Of a stretch of 30,448 nucleotides of DNA, positions 7,831 through 15,108 are shown piece by piece. The translations under genes were made by a program, and so were the position numbers. This stretch comes from DAIMFL01 sp964372215 (lineage in GTDB: Bacteria > Pseudomonadota > Alphaproteobacteria > Dongiales > Dongiaceae): positions 1 through 30,448 of the forward strand of contig CAYJQC010000043.1 in assembly GCA_964372215.1 (NCBI GenBank), in the 5' to 3' direction. A model generated the notes under the pieces. The model searched no databases. It had not been told where the DNA came from and saw only the letters and a list, made by a program, of their open reading frames with translations. Numbering within the stretch: the stretch's first letter is position 1; every line of letters begins with the position of its first letter.

Positions 7831-8264
7831 TGGCAAAGTTCGACGTCGACGAAGCCCTGGTCCGCAAGCTCGCCGAGCTGCTGCAGGAGACCGGGCTGAA
7901 CGAAATCGAATACGAAAACGGCGCCCAGCGCATCCGCGTCAATCGCGGCGGCCCGATCGTGACCGCGGCGCCGGCGGCGCCGGTGATAGCGGCGGCGGGC
8001 GCCGCGACGACCGCCGCCGACCAGCCGCCGCCGGGCGCCGTCACCTCGCCCATGGTCGGCACCGCCTATCTATCGTCCGAGCCCGGCAGCGCGCCCTTCG
8101 TCAAGGTCGGCGACCGCGTCGACACGGGGCAGACGCTGCTGATCATCGAGGCCATGAAGGTGATGAACCCGATCGCCGCGCCCCATGACGGTACGGTAAC
8201 CGAGATCCTGGTCCAGGACGGCCGGCCGGTCGAATACGACGAAGTCCTCATGGTCATCCAATAG
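7830..8264 (+). CDS. accB: Acetyl-CoA carboxylase biotin carboxyl carrier protein
   Basis: A 144-residue biotin carrier subunit of acetyl-CoA carboxylase, which carries the carboxyl group from biotin carboxylase to the transferase in the first step of fatty-acid synthesis. The N-terminal domain (1-40) is followed by an Ala/Pro-rich linker (about 42-70) and the biotinyl domain with the thumb region SPMVGTAYLSSEPGSAPF. The biotinylated Lys110 is in EAMKVMNPI (canonical EAMKMMN). Start and stop are clear: it begins inside the aroQ stop codon and is followed 16 bases later by accC, with which it works directly. Confidence 0.96.
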   Translation: MAKFDVDEALVRKLAELLQETGLNEIEYENGAQRIRVNRGGPIVTAAPAAPVIAAAGAATTAADQPPPGAVTSPMVGTAYLSSEPGSAPFVKVGDRVDTGQTLLIIEAMKVMNPIAAPHDGTVTEILVQDGRPVEYDEVLMVIQ

Positions 8265-8280
8265 CGGCGCGGGCCTCCAG

Positions 8281-9624
8281 ATGTTCGACAAGGTCCTGAT
8301 CGCCAACCGGGGCGAGATCGCGCTCAGGATTCACCGCGCCTGCCGCGAGATGGGCATCCGCACCGTCGCCGTGCATTCGACCGCCGACGCCGACGCCATG
8401 CATGTGCGCCTGGCCGACGAGGCGGTCTGCATCGGGCCGCCGCCGTCGCGCGACAGCTACCTGAACATGGCGGCGATCATCTCGGCGGCGACCATCGCCG
8501 GCGCCGACGCGATCCATCCCGGCATCGGGTTCCTGTCGGAGAACGCCGTCTTCGCCGCCATGGTCGAGGAGCACGGCTTCAGCTTCATCGGCCCGTCGCC
8601 CGAGCATATCCGCCTGATGGGCGACAAGGTGGCGGCCAAGGACGCGGCCCGGTCGCTCGGGCTGCCGGTGGTGCCGGGGTCGCCGGGCGCGGTCGACAAC
8701 GACGTCGAGGCCATGCGCATCGCCGACGACGTCGGCTACCCCGTGCTGGTCAAGGCGTCGGCCGGCGGCGGCGGCAAGGGCATGAAGGTGGCCCGGTCCC
8801 GCGGGGAGATGGCCGAGGCCCTGTCCCTGGCCCGATCCGAGGCCAAGGCGAATTTCGGCAACGACGCCGTCTACATCGAGAAATACCTGTCGCATCCGCG
8901 CCATATCGAGATGCAGATCCTGGCCGACAGCCACGGCAGCGTGATCCATCTGGGCGAGCGCGACTGCTCGCTGCAGCGCCGCCACCAGAAGCTGCTCGAG
9001 GAGGCGCCCTCGCCGGCCCTCAATGCCAGCCAGCGCGCCTGGATCGGCGAAACCGCCCTCGATGCGATGCGCAAGTTCGGCTACCGCAGCGCCGGAACCA
9101 TTGAATTCCTGTTCCAGGACGGGGAGTTCTATTTCATCGAAATGAATACTAGGCTCCAGGTCGAGCATCCCGTGTCGGAGATGATCACCGGGATCGACCT
9201 GGTCAGGGAGCAGATACGGGTCGCGACCGGCGCCCCCCTGAGCCTGACCCAGGACGACGTGAAGTTTACCGGGCACGCCATCGAATGCCGCATCAATGCC
9301 GAGGACCCGAACAGCTTCATGCCCTCGCCCGGACGCGTCACCGATTACCACGCGCCGGGCGGCCTCGGCGTGCGCGTCGATTCCGCGCTCTATGCCGGGT
9401 ACCGCGTGCCCTCGCAGTACGACAGCCTGATCGCCAAGCTGATCGTGCACGGCACCAGCCGCAACGAATGCCTGATGCGGCTGCGGCGCGCCCTCGAGGA
9501 GTTCGTGGTGGCCGGCATCGAGACCAGCATTCCGCTCCACCGCCGGCTGATCGCGGCCCAGGACTTCATCAACGGCGACTACGACATCCGCTGGCTCGAG
9601 CGCTTCGTCGAGAACCGGGACTAG
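8281..9624 (+). CDS. accC: Acetyl-CoA carboxylase, biotin carboxylase subunit
   Basis: A 447-residue ATP-grasp enzyme that carboxylates biotin on AccB using bicarbonate and ATP. Length and domain order fit the family: N-terminal FDKVLIANRGEIALRI, a preATP-grasp domain, the glycine-rich ATP loop GGGGKGM (162-168), the metal and substrate site FIEMNTRLQVEHPVSEMITG, and the C-terminal domain with YDSLIAKLIVHG. The usual HPGYGFLSENA reads HPGIGFLSENA here, a Tyr to Ile change at a residue I expect to be conserved; I cannot judge whether this is common in the group. It lies directly after accB and 37 bases before aat. Confidence 0.97.
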   Translation: MFDKVLIANRGEIALRIHRACREMGIRTVAVHSTADADAMHVRLADEAVCIGPPPSRDSYLNMAAIISAATIAGADAIHPGIGFLSENAVFAAMVEEHGFSFIGPSPEHIRLMGDKVAAKDAARSLGLPVVPGSPGAVDNDVEAMRIADDVGYPVLVKASAGGGGKGMKVARSRGEMAEALSLARSEAKANFGNDAVYIEKYLSHPRHIEMQILADSHGSVIHLGERDCSLQRRHQKLLEEAPSPALNASQRAWIGETALDAMRKFGYRSAGTIEFLFQDGEFYFIEMNTRLQVEHPVSEMITGIDLVREQIRVATGAPLSLTQDDVKFTGHAIECRINAEDPNSFMPSPGRVTDYHAPGGLGVRVDSALYAGYRVPSQYDSLIAKLIVHGTSRNECLMRLRRALEEFVVAGIETSIPLHRRLIAAQDFINGDYDIRWLERFVENRD

Positions 9625-9661
9625 CCCGGCAGCGGCCATCGTCCGGCCGGAGCCGCCGGCG

Positions 9662-10312
9662 ATGAACCCGCTCACCCCCGAGATCCTGCTGCGCGCCTAT
9701 GCCTTCGGGGTGTTTCCGATGGCCGAAGGTCGCAACCAGCGCGAAGTCTACTGGGTCGACCCCAAGGAGCGCGGCGTCCTGCCGCTCGAGGATTTCCACC
9801 TGCCGCGGCGGCTCGCCCGCACCCTGCGCCAGCGTCGCTTCGAGGTGCGCTGCGACAGCGCCTTCGGTGCCGTCGTCGATGGCTGCGCCGAGCCTGGCAC
9901 GGGCCGCCCGGACACCTGGATCAACGGCGAGATCCGGCGCCTCAGCCTGAACCTCTACGACATGGGCTTCGCCCACACGGTGGAATGCTGGCGCGACGGC
10001 GCGCTGGTCGGCGGACTCTATGGCGTGGCGCTGGGCGGCGCGTTCTTCGGCGAAAGCATGTTCAGCCGGGAACGCGATGCCAGCAAGGTCGCCCTGGTGC
10101 ATCTGGTGGCGCGGCTGCGGCTCGGCGGCTTCCTGCTGCTGGACACCCAGTTCGTGACCGAGCATCTGCAGCGCTTCGGCGCCATCGAGATTCCGCGCGA
10201 GGACTACCGCGCCCGGCTGACCCAGGCGATCGCCGCGCCGGCGCGGTTTCACTGCGAGTTGCCGGACTCGGCGCTCGACTCGCTGGTGCAGTCGATGACC
10301 CAGAGGTCGTAG
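9662..10312 (+). CDS. aat: Leucyl/phenylalanyl-tRNA--protein transferase
   Basis: A 216-residue Aat that transfers Leu or Phe from aminoacyl-tRNA to proteins with N-terminal Arg or Lys, marking them for ClpS/ClpAP degradation (bacterial N-degron pathway). The sequence shows the family N-terminus LTPEILLRAYAFGVFPMAEG, then WVDPKERGVLPL, the core TWINGEI and VECWRDGALVGGLYGVALGGAFFGESMFSR (a GNAT-like fold), and the C-terminal LLDTQFVTEHLQRFGAIEIPR. ATG at 9662 matches the usual start. Its last 64 bases overlap the 3' end of the minus-strand DUF2155 gene. Its place after accBC and before DUF2155 is typical of alphaproteobacteria. Confidence 0.96.
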   Translation: MNPLTPEILLRAYAFGVFPMAEGRNQREVYWVDPKERGVLPLEDFHLPRRLARTLRQRRFEVRCDSAFGAVVDGCAEPGTGRPDTWINGEIRRLSLNLYDMGFAHTVECWRDGALVGGLYGVALGGAFFGESMFSRERDASKVALVHLVARLRLGGFLLLDTQFVTEHLQRFGAIEIPREDYRARLTQAIAAPARFHCELPDSALDSLVQSMTQRS

Positions 10313-10668
10313 ACCGGGTGATCCATCGCCGAGAGCGCCGGGCTCGAGGCGAACATCCAGCCGGAGAAGCGGGTCGCCGGCAGTTCGCCGGGGCGGGACT
10401 CCACCACCTCGAGGAAGGCGGCGCTTTCCGGCGTCTCGGTCGGCGGCCGCTTGTCGCAGAACCGCGCGGTGATCTGCAGCGTGCCGAACTCGACGGTTTC
10501 GCCGACCGGCACTTCGAAGGTCGAGACCCGGGCGGTGATCTTGTCGAGCGCGCGCAGCACGACGACCGCGCCGGGATCGGCAAGCGCCGGCGCCGCCGGA
10601 GCCGCGCCGAGCGACGCGGCGAGGGCGACCGCCGCGGCCAGGGCGCGAGCAATGCGCGCAGCGGTCAC
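10249..10668 (-). CDS. DUF2155 domain-containing exported protein
   Basis: A 139-residue protein with a signal peptide (residues 1-30: RIAR, an Ala-rich core, ALAD) followed by a DUF2155 domain. Recognisable blocks: VPVGETVEFGTLQITARFCDKRPPTETPESAAFLEV and TRFSGWMFASSPALSAMDHPVYDLWVIDC, the conserved core of this alphaproteobacterial family of unknown function. The two Cys (FCDK and VIDC) could form a periplasmic disulfide (inference). GTG at 10668 starts one base after the stop of the upstream small gene, so the pair is probably one transcript. The last residues after VIDC (a short Ser/Glu tail) are encoded opposite the 3' end of aat. Confidence 0.88.
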   Translation of the reverse strand: MTAARIARALAAAVALAASLGAAPAAPALADPGAVVVLRALDKITARVSTFEVPVGETVEFGTLQITARFCDKRPPTETPESAAFLEVVESRPGELPATRFSGWMFASSPALSAMDHPVYDLWVIDCTSESSAESGNSQ

Positions 10669-10669
10669 G

Positions 10670-10912
10670 TCAGGGTTTCTTGCGATAGGGATTGTCGAGC
10701 GAGTCGACGAGGCCGCGCATCACCTCGCGCACCTGGCTCTCGTCGCAGCCCATGAGAATGGCGTCCTCCAGCGCGTCCTGCGCCATCTGCCGGATCTCTT
10801 CGAGATTCTCGTTCAGGACCTTGATCTTCTCCACGCACGACACCGGCTTGCCGTCCGGCTGATGCCAGACCGGCAGGTCGCTCCCGGTGCCCCGCGCGCC
10901 GCCAGGTTTCAT
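10670..10912 (-). CDS. Small conserved hypothetical protein (80 aa)
   Basis: An 80-residue protein beginning MKPGGARGTG and containing LPVWHQPDGKPVSCVEKIKV, then a helical stretch with NENLEEIRQMAQDALEDAILMGCDESQVREVMRGLVDSLDNPY. I recognise it only as a small alphaproteobacterial protein of unknown function often beside the DUF2155 gene; no catalytic motif is visible. The Cys in PVSCVEK and in MGCDE are the only cysteines. ATG at 10912 is preferred; an in-frame GTG at 10960 would add 16 basic, poorly conserved-looking residues. Tight coupling to the DUF2155 gene (one base apart) supports a real gene. Confidence 0.68.
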   Translation of the reverse strand: MKPGGARGTGSDLPVWHQPDGKPVSCVEKIKVLNENLEEIRQMAQDALEDAILMGCDESQVREVMRGLVDSLDNPYRKKP

Positions 10913-11009
10913 CGAGCCGATCGCTCCACTGTCTCCGTCTCCATGCCGGCGGCAGGATAGCAACTGGCCGATCCCGCGAGAAGGCCGTGCCGCCGGTTAC
11001 CGCGCGCGA

Positions 11010-11804
11010 TCAGGTCACCGGCTTGAGCGCGACGAACCGCAGGCGGACATAGTCGGCCAGCCAGGCGCCCCCGGGATCGCGCAGATGCGGCGCCAGCGCC
11101 GCAGCGACCTCGGCGAGAAACGCCGGCCGCTCGGCCGCCGGCAGGCGACCGGTGAAGCTCTCGGCAAAGGTCTCGAGCCAGCCCGTGATATCGCCCGGGA
11201 GGGGCGTCGGGCGCGCGAACAGCTCGATCGTCGCGACCCGGAAGCCGCGCGCCTCGAGCCGGCCGCGATACTCGCCGACGGCCGGGAAGTACCAGGGCAC
11301 CGCCGCGGCGCCGTCGAGGCCGCGGCGGTCGAGGGCGGCGGTGAGCGCCGCCACGATATGCGCGACGTTGCCGGCGCCGCCCATCTCGGCGACGAAGCGT
11401 CCGCCCGGCTTCAGCGCCCGCCACACCCCCGCGATCACCGCGTCGGGACGGCGCATCCAGTGCAGCGCCGCGTTGGACAGCACGACATCGAACTCGGCGT
11501 CGAACCCGAGCGCCTCGCCATCCATCACCCAGGCGTCGAGACCGCGGGCGCGGGCGGCCGCGATCTGATCGGGGCTGGCGTCGACCCCGACCACGCCGGC
11601 GCCGAGCGCGGCCAGCCTCGCGGTCAGCGCGCCGTCGCCGCAGCCGAGGTCGAGGATGCGCTCGCCGGCGTCCGGCTTCAGCAGGTCGAGCAGCGGCTCG
11701 CCGAGCGCCGCGACGAAGCCGGCGTTGTGGGCGTAGCGATCGGGATCCCAGTGCTGTGCGGGCTGGCCCGGAGCCCCGCGCCGGTCATGCGCGCCGTCGC
11801 TCAC
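11010..11804 (-). CDS. Class I SAM-dependent methyltransferase (trans-aconitate methyltransferase-like)
   Basis: A 264-residue cytoplasmic methyltransferase. Motif I is ILDLGCGDGALTARL (about 50-64), followed by the acidic motif II VVGVDAS, FDVVLSNAALHWM (motif IV region) and LKPGGRFVAEMGG. The N-terminal HWDPDRYAHNAGFVAALGEPLLDLL resembles the Tam (trans-aconitate 2-methyltransferase) and BioC-like group, but the substrate cannot be told from sequence. The GTG start at 11804 overlaps the mlaD stop (GTGA), so it is translationally coupled to mlaD, though no functional link to lipid transport is evident. About 100 bases separate it from the next minus-strand gene. Confidence 0.87.
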   Translation of the reverse strand: MSDGAHDRRGAPGQPAQHWDPDRYAHNAGFVAALGEPLLDLLKPDAGERILDLGCGDGALTARLAALGAGVVGVDASPDQIAAARARGLDAWVMDGEALGFDAEFDVVLSNAALHWMRRPDAVIAGVWRALKPGGRFVAEMGGAGNVAHIVAALTAALDRRGLDGAAAVPWYFPAVGEYRGRLEARGFRVATIELFARPTPLPGDITGWLETFAESFTGRLPAAERPAFLAEVAAALAPHLRDPGGAWLADYVRLRFVALKPVT

Positions 11805-12310
11805 TGGGTCGACGCACCCGCCGGCGGCGGCTGGTCGGACGAACCCTGGCCGGCGGACGGCGGCGCCTTGTCGGTGGTCGAGAACATGAAGCGCCCGATG
11901 AGATCGGCGATGTTGACCGGATCCTGGGTGTAGCGAATCTCGCCGCCGGCGGCGATCATGTCATCCTCGGCGCCGGGCGTCAGCGCCACATAGTTGCTGC
12001 CGAGCAGGCCGTCGCTCTGGATCTTGGCGACCGTGTCGGCCGGCAGCTTGATGCTGTCCGCCAGGTTGAACCGCAGCTCGGCGAGATAGGTATCGGGATC
12101 GAGGCGCTGGCTGACCACGCTACCGACCTTGATGCCGCTCATCCGGACGTCGGTGCCATTGGTGATGCCGTCGACGCTGTTGAATCGCGCCACCACGTCG
12201 TAGCCGCCGCTTTGCCGCAGGTCGCTGCTGGAATAGGCGAATGCCACGAACAGCGCGGCAATCAACAGCACGACTCCACCCATCACCGTCTCGATGACGT
12301 TGCGATTCAT
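11801..12310 (-). CDS. mlaD: Outer-membrane lipid asymmetry protein MlaD (MCE family)
   Basis: A 169-residue MCE-domain protein, anchored in the inner membrane by one N-terminal helix (about 7-27, ETVMGGVVLLIAALFVAFAY) with the MCE domain in the periplasm (about 36-115; YDVVARFNSVDGITNGTDVRMSGIKVGSV). In the Mla system MlaD hexamers pass phospholipids between the MlaFEB ABC transporter and MlaC. The C-terminal tail is Ser/Pro/Gln-rich. ATG at 12310 has GGAG 7 bases upstream and gives the family N-terminus; longer in-frame extension to 12424 overlaps the NDUFA12 gene and looks spurious. The other mla genes are not in this window. It follows the NDUFA12 gene, the usual alphaproteobacterial order. 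Confidence 0.92.
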   Translation of the reverse strand: MNRNVIETVMGGVVLLIAALFVAFAYSSSDLRQSGGYDVVARFNSVDGITNGTDVRMSGIKVGSVVSQRLDPDTYLAELRFNLADSIKLPADTVAKIQSDGLLGSNYVALTPGAEDDMIAAGGEIRYTQDPVNIADLIGRFMFSTTDKAPPSAGQGSSDQPPPAGASTQ

Positions 12311-12359
12311 GCCAATGCTCCTCGATTCCGCTTCCGCGCCCCGGGCCTCCGGGTCGGCG

Positions 12360-12716
12360 TCAGGATGGCACCCACGGCTCGTAGTCTCCGCTCGCCGCAG
12401 CGCGCCGGCCGCCCTGCAGGACATGGCCCGGCGGGCGATAGGCGAGATCCGTGCCGGTCAGATTGGGCTGATGCGGCTTCTGCCAGGGCCGGCGCGACTG
12501 CACCTGCCCGGTCGGCGGCTCGACCACCGTGCGGTGCAGCCAACCGTGCCACTCCGCCGGCACCTTGGAGGCCTCCGCCGCGCCGGCATAGAGCACCCAG
12601 CGCCGTTCCCGCTTGTGGCCCTTGGTGCGCTTGTCGCGGTAATAGCGGTTGCCGGTTGCGTCCGAGCCGACCAGCTCGCCGTGGAGCCAAGTGAAGAGGC
12701 GGGTTCCGATGGTCAT
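12360..12716 (-). CDS. NADH:ubiquinone oxidoreductase subunit NDUFA12 family
   Basis: A 118-residue homologue of mitochondrial complex I accessory subunit NDUFA12 (B17.2), which in alphaproteobacteria binds the peripheral arm of complex I. Family marks: the N-terminal FTWLHGELVGSDATGNRYYRDK, RRWVLYAGAAEASKVPAEWHGWLHRT, and the C-terminal YEPWVPS. ATG at 12716 matches the typical start. A 20-base perfect palindrome lies 23 bases upstream. Its presence is itself a strong alphaproteobacterial marker. Confidence 0.93.
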   Translation of the reverse strand: MTIGTRLFTWLHGELVGSDATGNRYYRDKRTKGHKRERRWVLYAGAAEASKVPAEWHGWLHRTVVEPPTGQVQSRRPWQKPHQPNLTGTDLAYRPPGHVLQGGRRAAASGDYEPWVPS

Positions 12717-13089
12717 GTTCCGTCCGTCGTCTTGCGCGGCCCGGCAGCGCTGCCGGGCGGGAACGCCAGAAATGGCCCGCGGTGCCTCATGGCCCGATTT
12801 GGCCCGGACCGCCGAATCCCGAGGATTCCCGCCGCCGGGCGGCCCGGACTATGGCATCGGCAGTAGCGGGCGTCCAGCCCCGGGCCGGCCCCTGCCGCCC
12901 GCCCGAAGGCCGCCCGCGAATACGAACCCGAGGCCCGCCGCCGGTCGCGCCGGGGCCCGCTCTGGACAGCAGCAGCGAGCCTGCGCCAAATTGGCGCCGC
13001 GCCGGCGGCGAGAGCCCGGCCCGGCCGCCCGAAATCCTGGAGATCCAGCCCTGTCCGTCCGAGACAAGACCGCTGTGGCCGCCGCGGCG
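12717..13089. other. GC-rich intergenic stretch with a perfect palindrome
   Basis: About 370 bases between the divergent NDUFA12 and EamA permease genes. The only clear structure is a perfect 20-base palindrome at 12739-12758 (arms GCCCGGCAGC and GCTGCCGGGC). Open frames here are Arg/Pro/Gly-rich and look non-coding. Both gene starts must be served from this stretch, but I cannot point to a convincing sigma-70 promoter. Confidence 0.5.
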
Positions 13090-14004
13090 ATGTCACCGGG
13101 CGCGGCCCCGTCGGGCCGGCGCGCCGCTTTCTGGCTGGGCACGGCGCTGATCGTGGTGGCCGCCTGCAGCTTCGGCTTCATCACCACCCTGTCCCGGCTC
13201 GCCTACGACGCCGGCGGCACGCCGGTCACCCAGGTGTTCCTGCGCTTCATCGCCTTCGTCGCCATCGTCGGCCCGCTGATGGCCGCCCTCGGACGGCCGA
13301 TCCGGCTGCCCAGAAGCGGCCTTGCCGCCAGCCTGGGGATCGCCGTGCTCATGCTGATGATGTCGGCCGGCTACCTGTTCTCGGTCGCCTACATCCCGGT
13401 CAGCCTGGCCGCGATGATCTTCTACACCTTCCCGCTGATGGTCGGGCTGCTGTCCGCGGCGACCCGGCGCGAGCCGGTGACCGCGGTCAAGATCGTCGCC
13501 CTGATCGGCGCCTTCGGCGGACTGGCACTGGCGCTCGGCCCCAGCTTTGCGAGCCTCGATCCGCGCGGGGTCGCCCTGGCGCTGACCGCCGCCGTCGGCG
13601 TCACCCTGACAACGCTCTACGGCGTCCGCGCCATGGGTCGCCATGACGGTCTCGCCTTCAATTTCTGGACCAACGTCTGGATGCTGGTGGTCGCCACCAG
13701 CTTCGTCCTGACCCAGGGCGGCCTCGCCTGGCCGGGCACGGTCGTCGGCGGGGCCGCGGCCATTGTCGGCACGTTGCTCTATGTCGTCGCCTTCATCGCC
13801 TGGTTCGCCGCCCTGCGGCTGATCGCGCCGACCTACGGCGCGGTCATGCTGAATGTCGAGCCGGTGGTCAGCATCCTGGCGGCGACCCTGCTGCTGGGCG
13901 AGCGGCTGGGCGCGCTGCAGATCGCCGGCGTCGCGCTCGTGCTGATCATGCTGACCCTGATGGCGGCGAAGGGCGGCGGTCGCGACGCGGGCGAGCGCGA
14001 TTGA
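13090..14004 (+). CDS. EamA/DMT family permease
   Basis: A 304-residue inner-membrane protein of the drug/metabolite transporter superfamily, with ten predicted hydrophobic helices in two EamA halves (first half about 18-145, starting FWLGTALIVVAACSFGFITTLSRLAYDAGG; second half about 155-295, with TYGAVMLNVEPVVSILAATLLLGERLG). The second-half motif with a Glu-Pro followed by LLLGE is characteristic. Such proteins export amino acids, nucleosides or metabolites; the substrate is not deducible. The start is uncertain: ATG at 13090 or GTG at 13075, neither with a good ribosome-binding site. It converges tightly on the LysR gene (4 bases between the ends). Confidence 0.87.
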   Translation: MSPGAAPSGRRAAFWLGTALIVVAACSFGFITTLSRLAYDAGGTPVTQVFLRFIAFVAIVGPLMAALGRPIRLPRSGLAASLGIAVLMLMMSAGYLFSVAYIPVSLAAMIFYTFPLMVGLLSAATRREPVTAVKIVALIGAFGGLALALGPSFASLDPRGVALALTAAVGVTLTTLYGVRAMGRHDGLAFNFWTNVWMLVVATSFVLTQGGLAWPGTVVGGAAAIVGTLLYVVAFIAWFAALRLIAPTYGAVMLNVEPVVSILAATLLLGERLGALQIAGVALVLIMLTLMAAKGGGRDAGERD

Positions 14005-14008
14005 ACCC

Positions 14009-14944
14009 TCAGCCCGCCGCCGCGCCGATCGCCCCGGCATCGGATTCCACGGGGGATGGCAGCTGGACCTCGGCCTGGTCGAGCAGCCATGCGAGGAAGG
14101 CCCGCACCATCGGCGAGTTCACCCGGTCGTACTCGCAGATCACGTAGTAGTTCTCGCTCGCCGGGATGCTGAACTCGATCGGGCGGATCAGCGTGCCGTT
14201 GGCGAGGCTTTCGGCGGCCAGCACGGGATCGCCGAGCGCCACCCCGTAGCCCAGCACCGCGGAGTCGATCGACAGGTTGGCGTTGTGCAGCAGCAGGCCG
14301 CTGGCGGGATCGATGCCGTCGACCCCGGCCGCTGCCAGCCAGCGCGCCCAGTTGCCACCGATGTCGTCGTGCAGCAGGGTGTGCAGGCGCAGGTCGTCGG
14401 GGCTGCGCAGCGGCAGGCGGTTCAGCAGGCGCGGGCTGCAGATCGGGAAGAAATCGATCTGGCTCAGCCGGCGCACCCATTTGCGGTCCCAGTGGCCGCT
14501 GCCGTATTCGATGAAGACGTCGCTGACGTCGATCAGGTCGCGGCTGCCGAGCTGATAGGGCCGGATCGTCAGGCCGATCCCGGGATAGGCCTCGAGGAAG
14601 CGGCCGATCCGCCGGATCAGCCATTTGGTGGCGAAGGCCGGCGGCGCGGCGATGGTGAGCCGGCCCTCGAGCGCCGGCTGCAATACCCGGGCCGAGGCGT
14701 CGGCGATGAGGTCGAGCGCCGCCCGGATCGAGGTCAGGTAGGTGCTGCCCGCCTCGGTCAGCTGGAGCCGCCGGCCGCGACGCTCGAACAGCTTGATGCC
14801 GAGCGATTCCTCGAGCACCCGGACCTGGTGGCTGACCGCGCTGTGGGTGACGTTGAGCTCGCCGGCCGCGCGGCTGACCGCGCCATGGCGGGCCGCGGCC
14901 TCGAAGGCGCGCAGTGGATTGAGCGGCGGCAGGCGGCGCGACAT
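14009..14944 (-). CDS. LysR-type transcriptional regulator (GcvA-like)
   Basis: A 311-residue LysR regulator. The N-terminal winged helix-turn-helix (about 6-65) contains PLRAFEAAARHGAVSRAAGELNVTHSAVSHQVRVLEESLGIKLFERRGRRLQLT, the pattern of the GcvA-like group. The rest (about 90-300) is the periplasmic-binding-protein-like effector domain. ATG at 14944 has GGGGAA about 8 bases upstream. It is transcribed divergently from the amidinohydrolase gene, and a near-perfect inverted repeat lies 20 bases before its own start. The expected role, inferred from LysR biology, is autorepression plus substrate-dependent activation of the adjacent amidinohydrolase and ABC-transporter genes. Effector unknown, but it is likely the guanidino or related compound handled by this cluster. 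Confidence 0.9.
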   Translation of the reverse strand: MSRRLPPLNPLRAFEAAARHGAVSRAAGELNVTHSAVSHQVRVLEESLGIKLFERRGRRLQLTEAGSTYLTSIRAALDLIADASARVLQPALEGRLTIAAPPAFATKWLIRRIGRFLEAYPGIGLTIRPYQLGSRDLIDVSDVFIEYGSGHWDRKWVRRLSQIDFFPICSPRLLNRLPLRSPDDLRLHTLLHDDIGGNWARWLAAAGVDGIDPASGLLLHNANLSIDSAVLGYGVALGDPVLAAESLANGTLIRPIEFSIPASENYYVICEYDRVNSPMVRAFLAWLLDQAEVQLPSPVESDAGAIGAAAG

Positions 14945-14964
14945 GGCGCGTTCCCCACGGATCC

Positions 14965-14985
14965 TATGTGAGAAATTCTTACATA
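14965..14985. promoter_or_regulatory. Inverted repeat, candidate LysR operator
   Basis: The arms TATGTGAGAA and TTCTTACATA flank a single central A; 9 of 10 positions are complementary. It is AT-rich in a GC-rich setting and lies between the divergent LysR and amidinohydrolase genes, 20 bases from the LysR start and about 125 from the other. Size and symmetry fit a LysR recognition site (T-N11-A type). Confidence 0.6.
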
Positions 14986-15108
14986 AACCGTGCAATATTC
15001 CTCGCTTGTCGTCAAATTTCTCAAGCGTACCATGTTCGGCAACAGGAAGGTGCGAGCGGCCTGATAGGCTGCCGCAACGGCCGAACCAGGCCCAAGGGAG
15101 CGCGGACA

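Noticed and set aside
12311..12424. N-terminal extension of MlaD
   Set aside because: It overlaps the 3' end of the NDUFA12 gene and has no membrane or MCE features; the ATG at 12310 has a good ribosome-binding site and the right N-terminus.
12649..13089. N-terminal extension of the EamA permease by nearly 150 codons
   Set aside because: The extension is Pro/Arg-rich and overlaps the divergent NDUFA12 start; the family begins near 13090.
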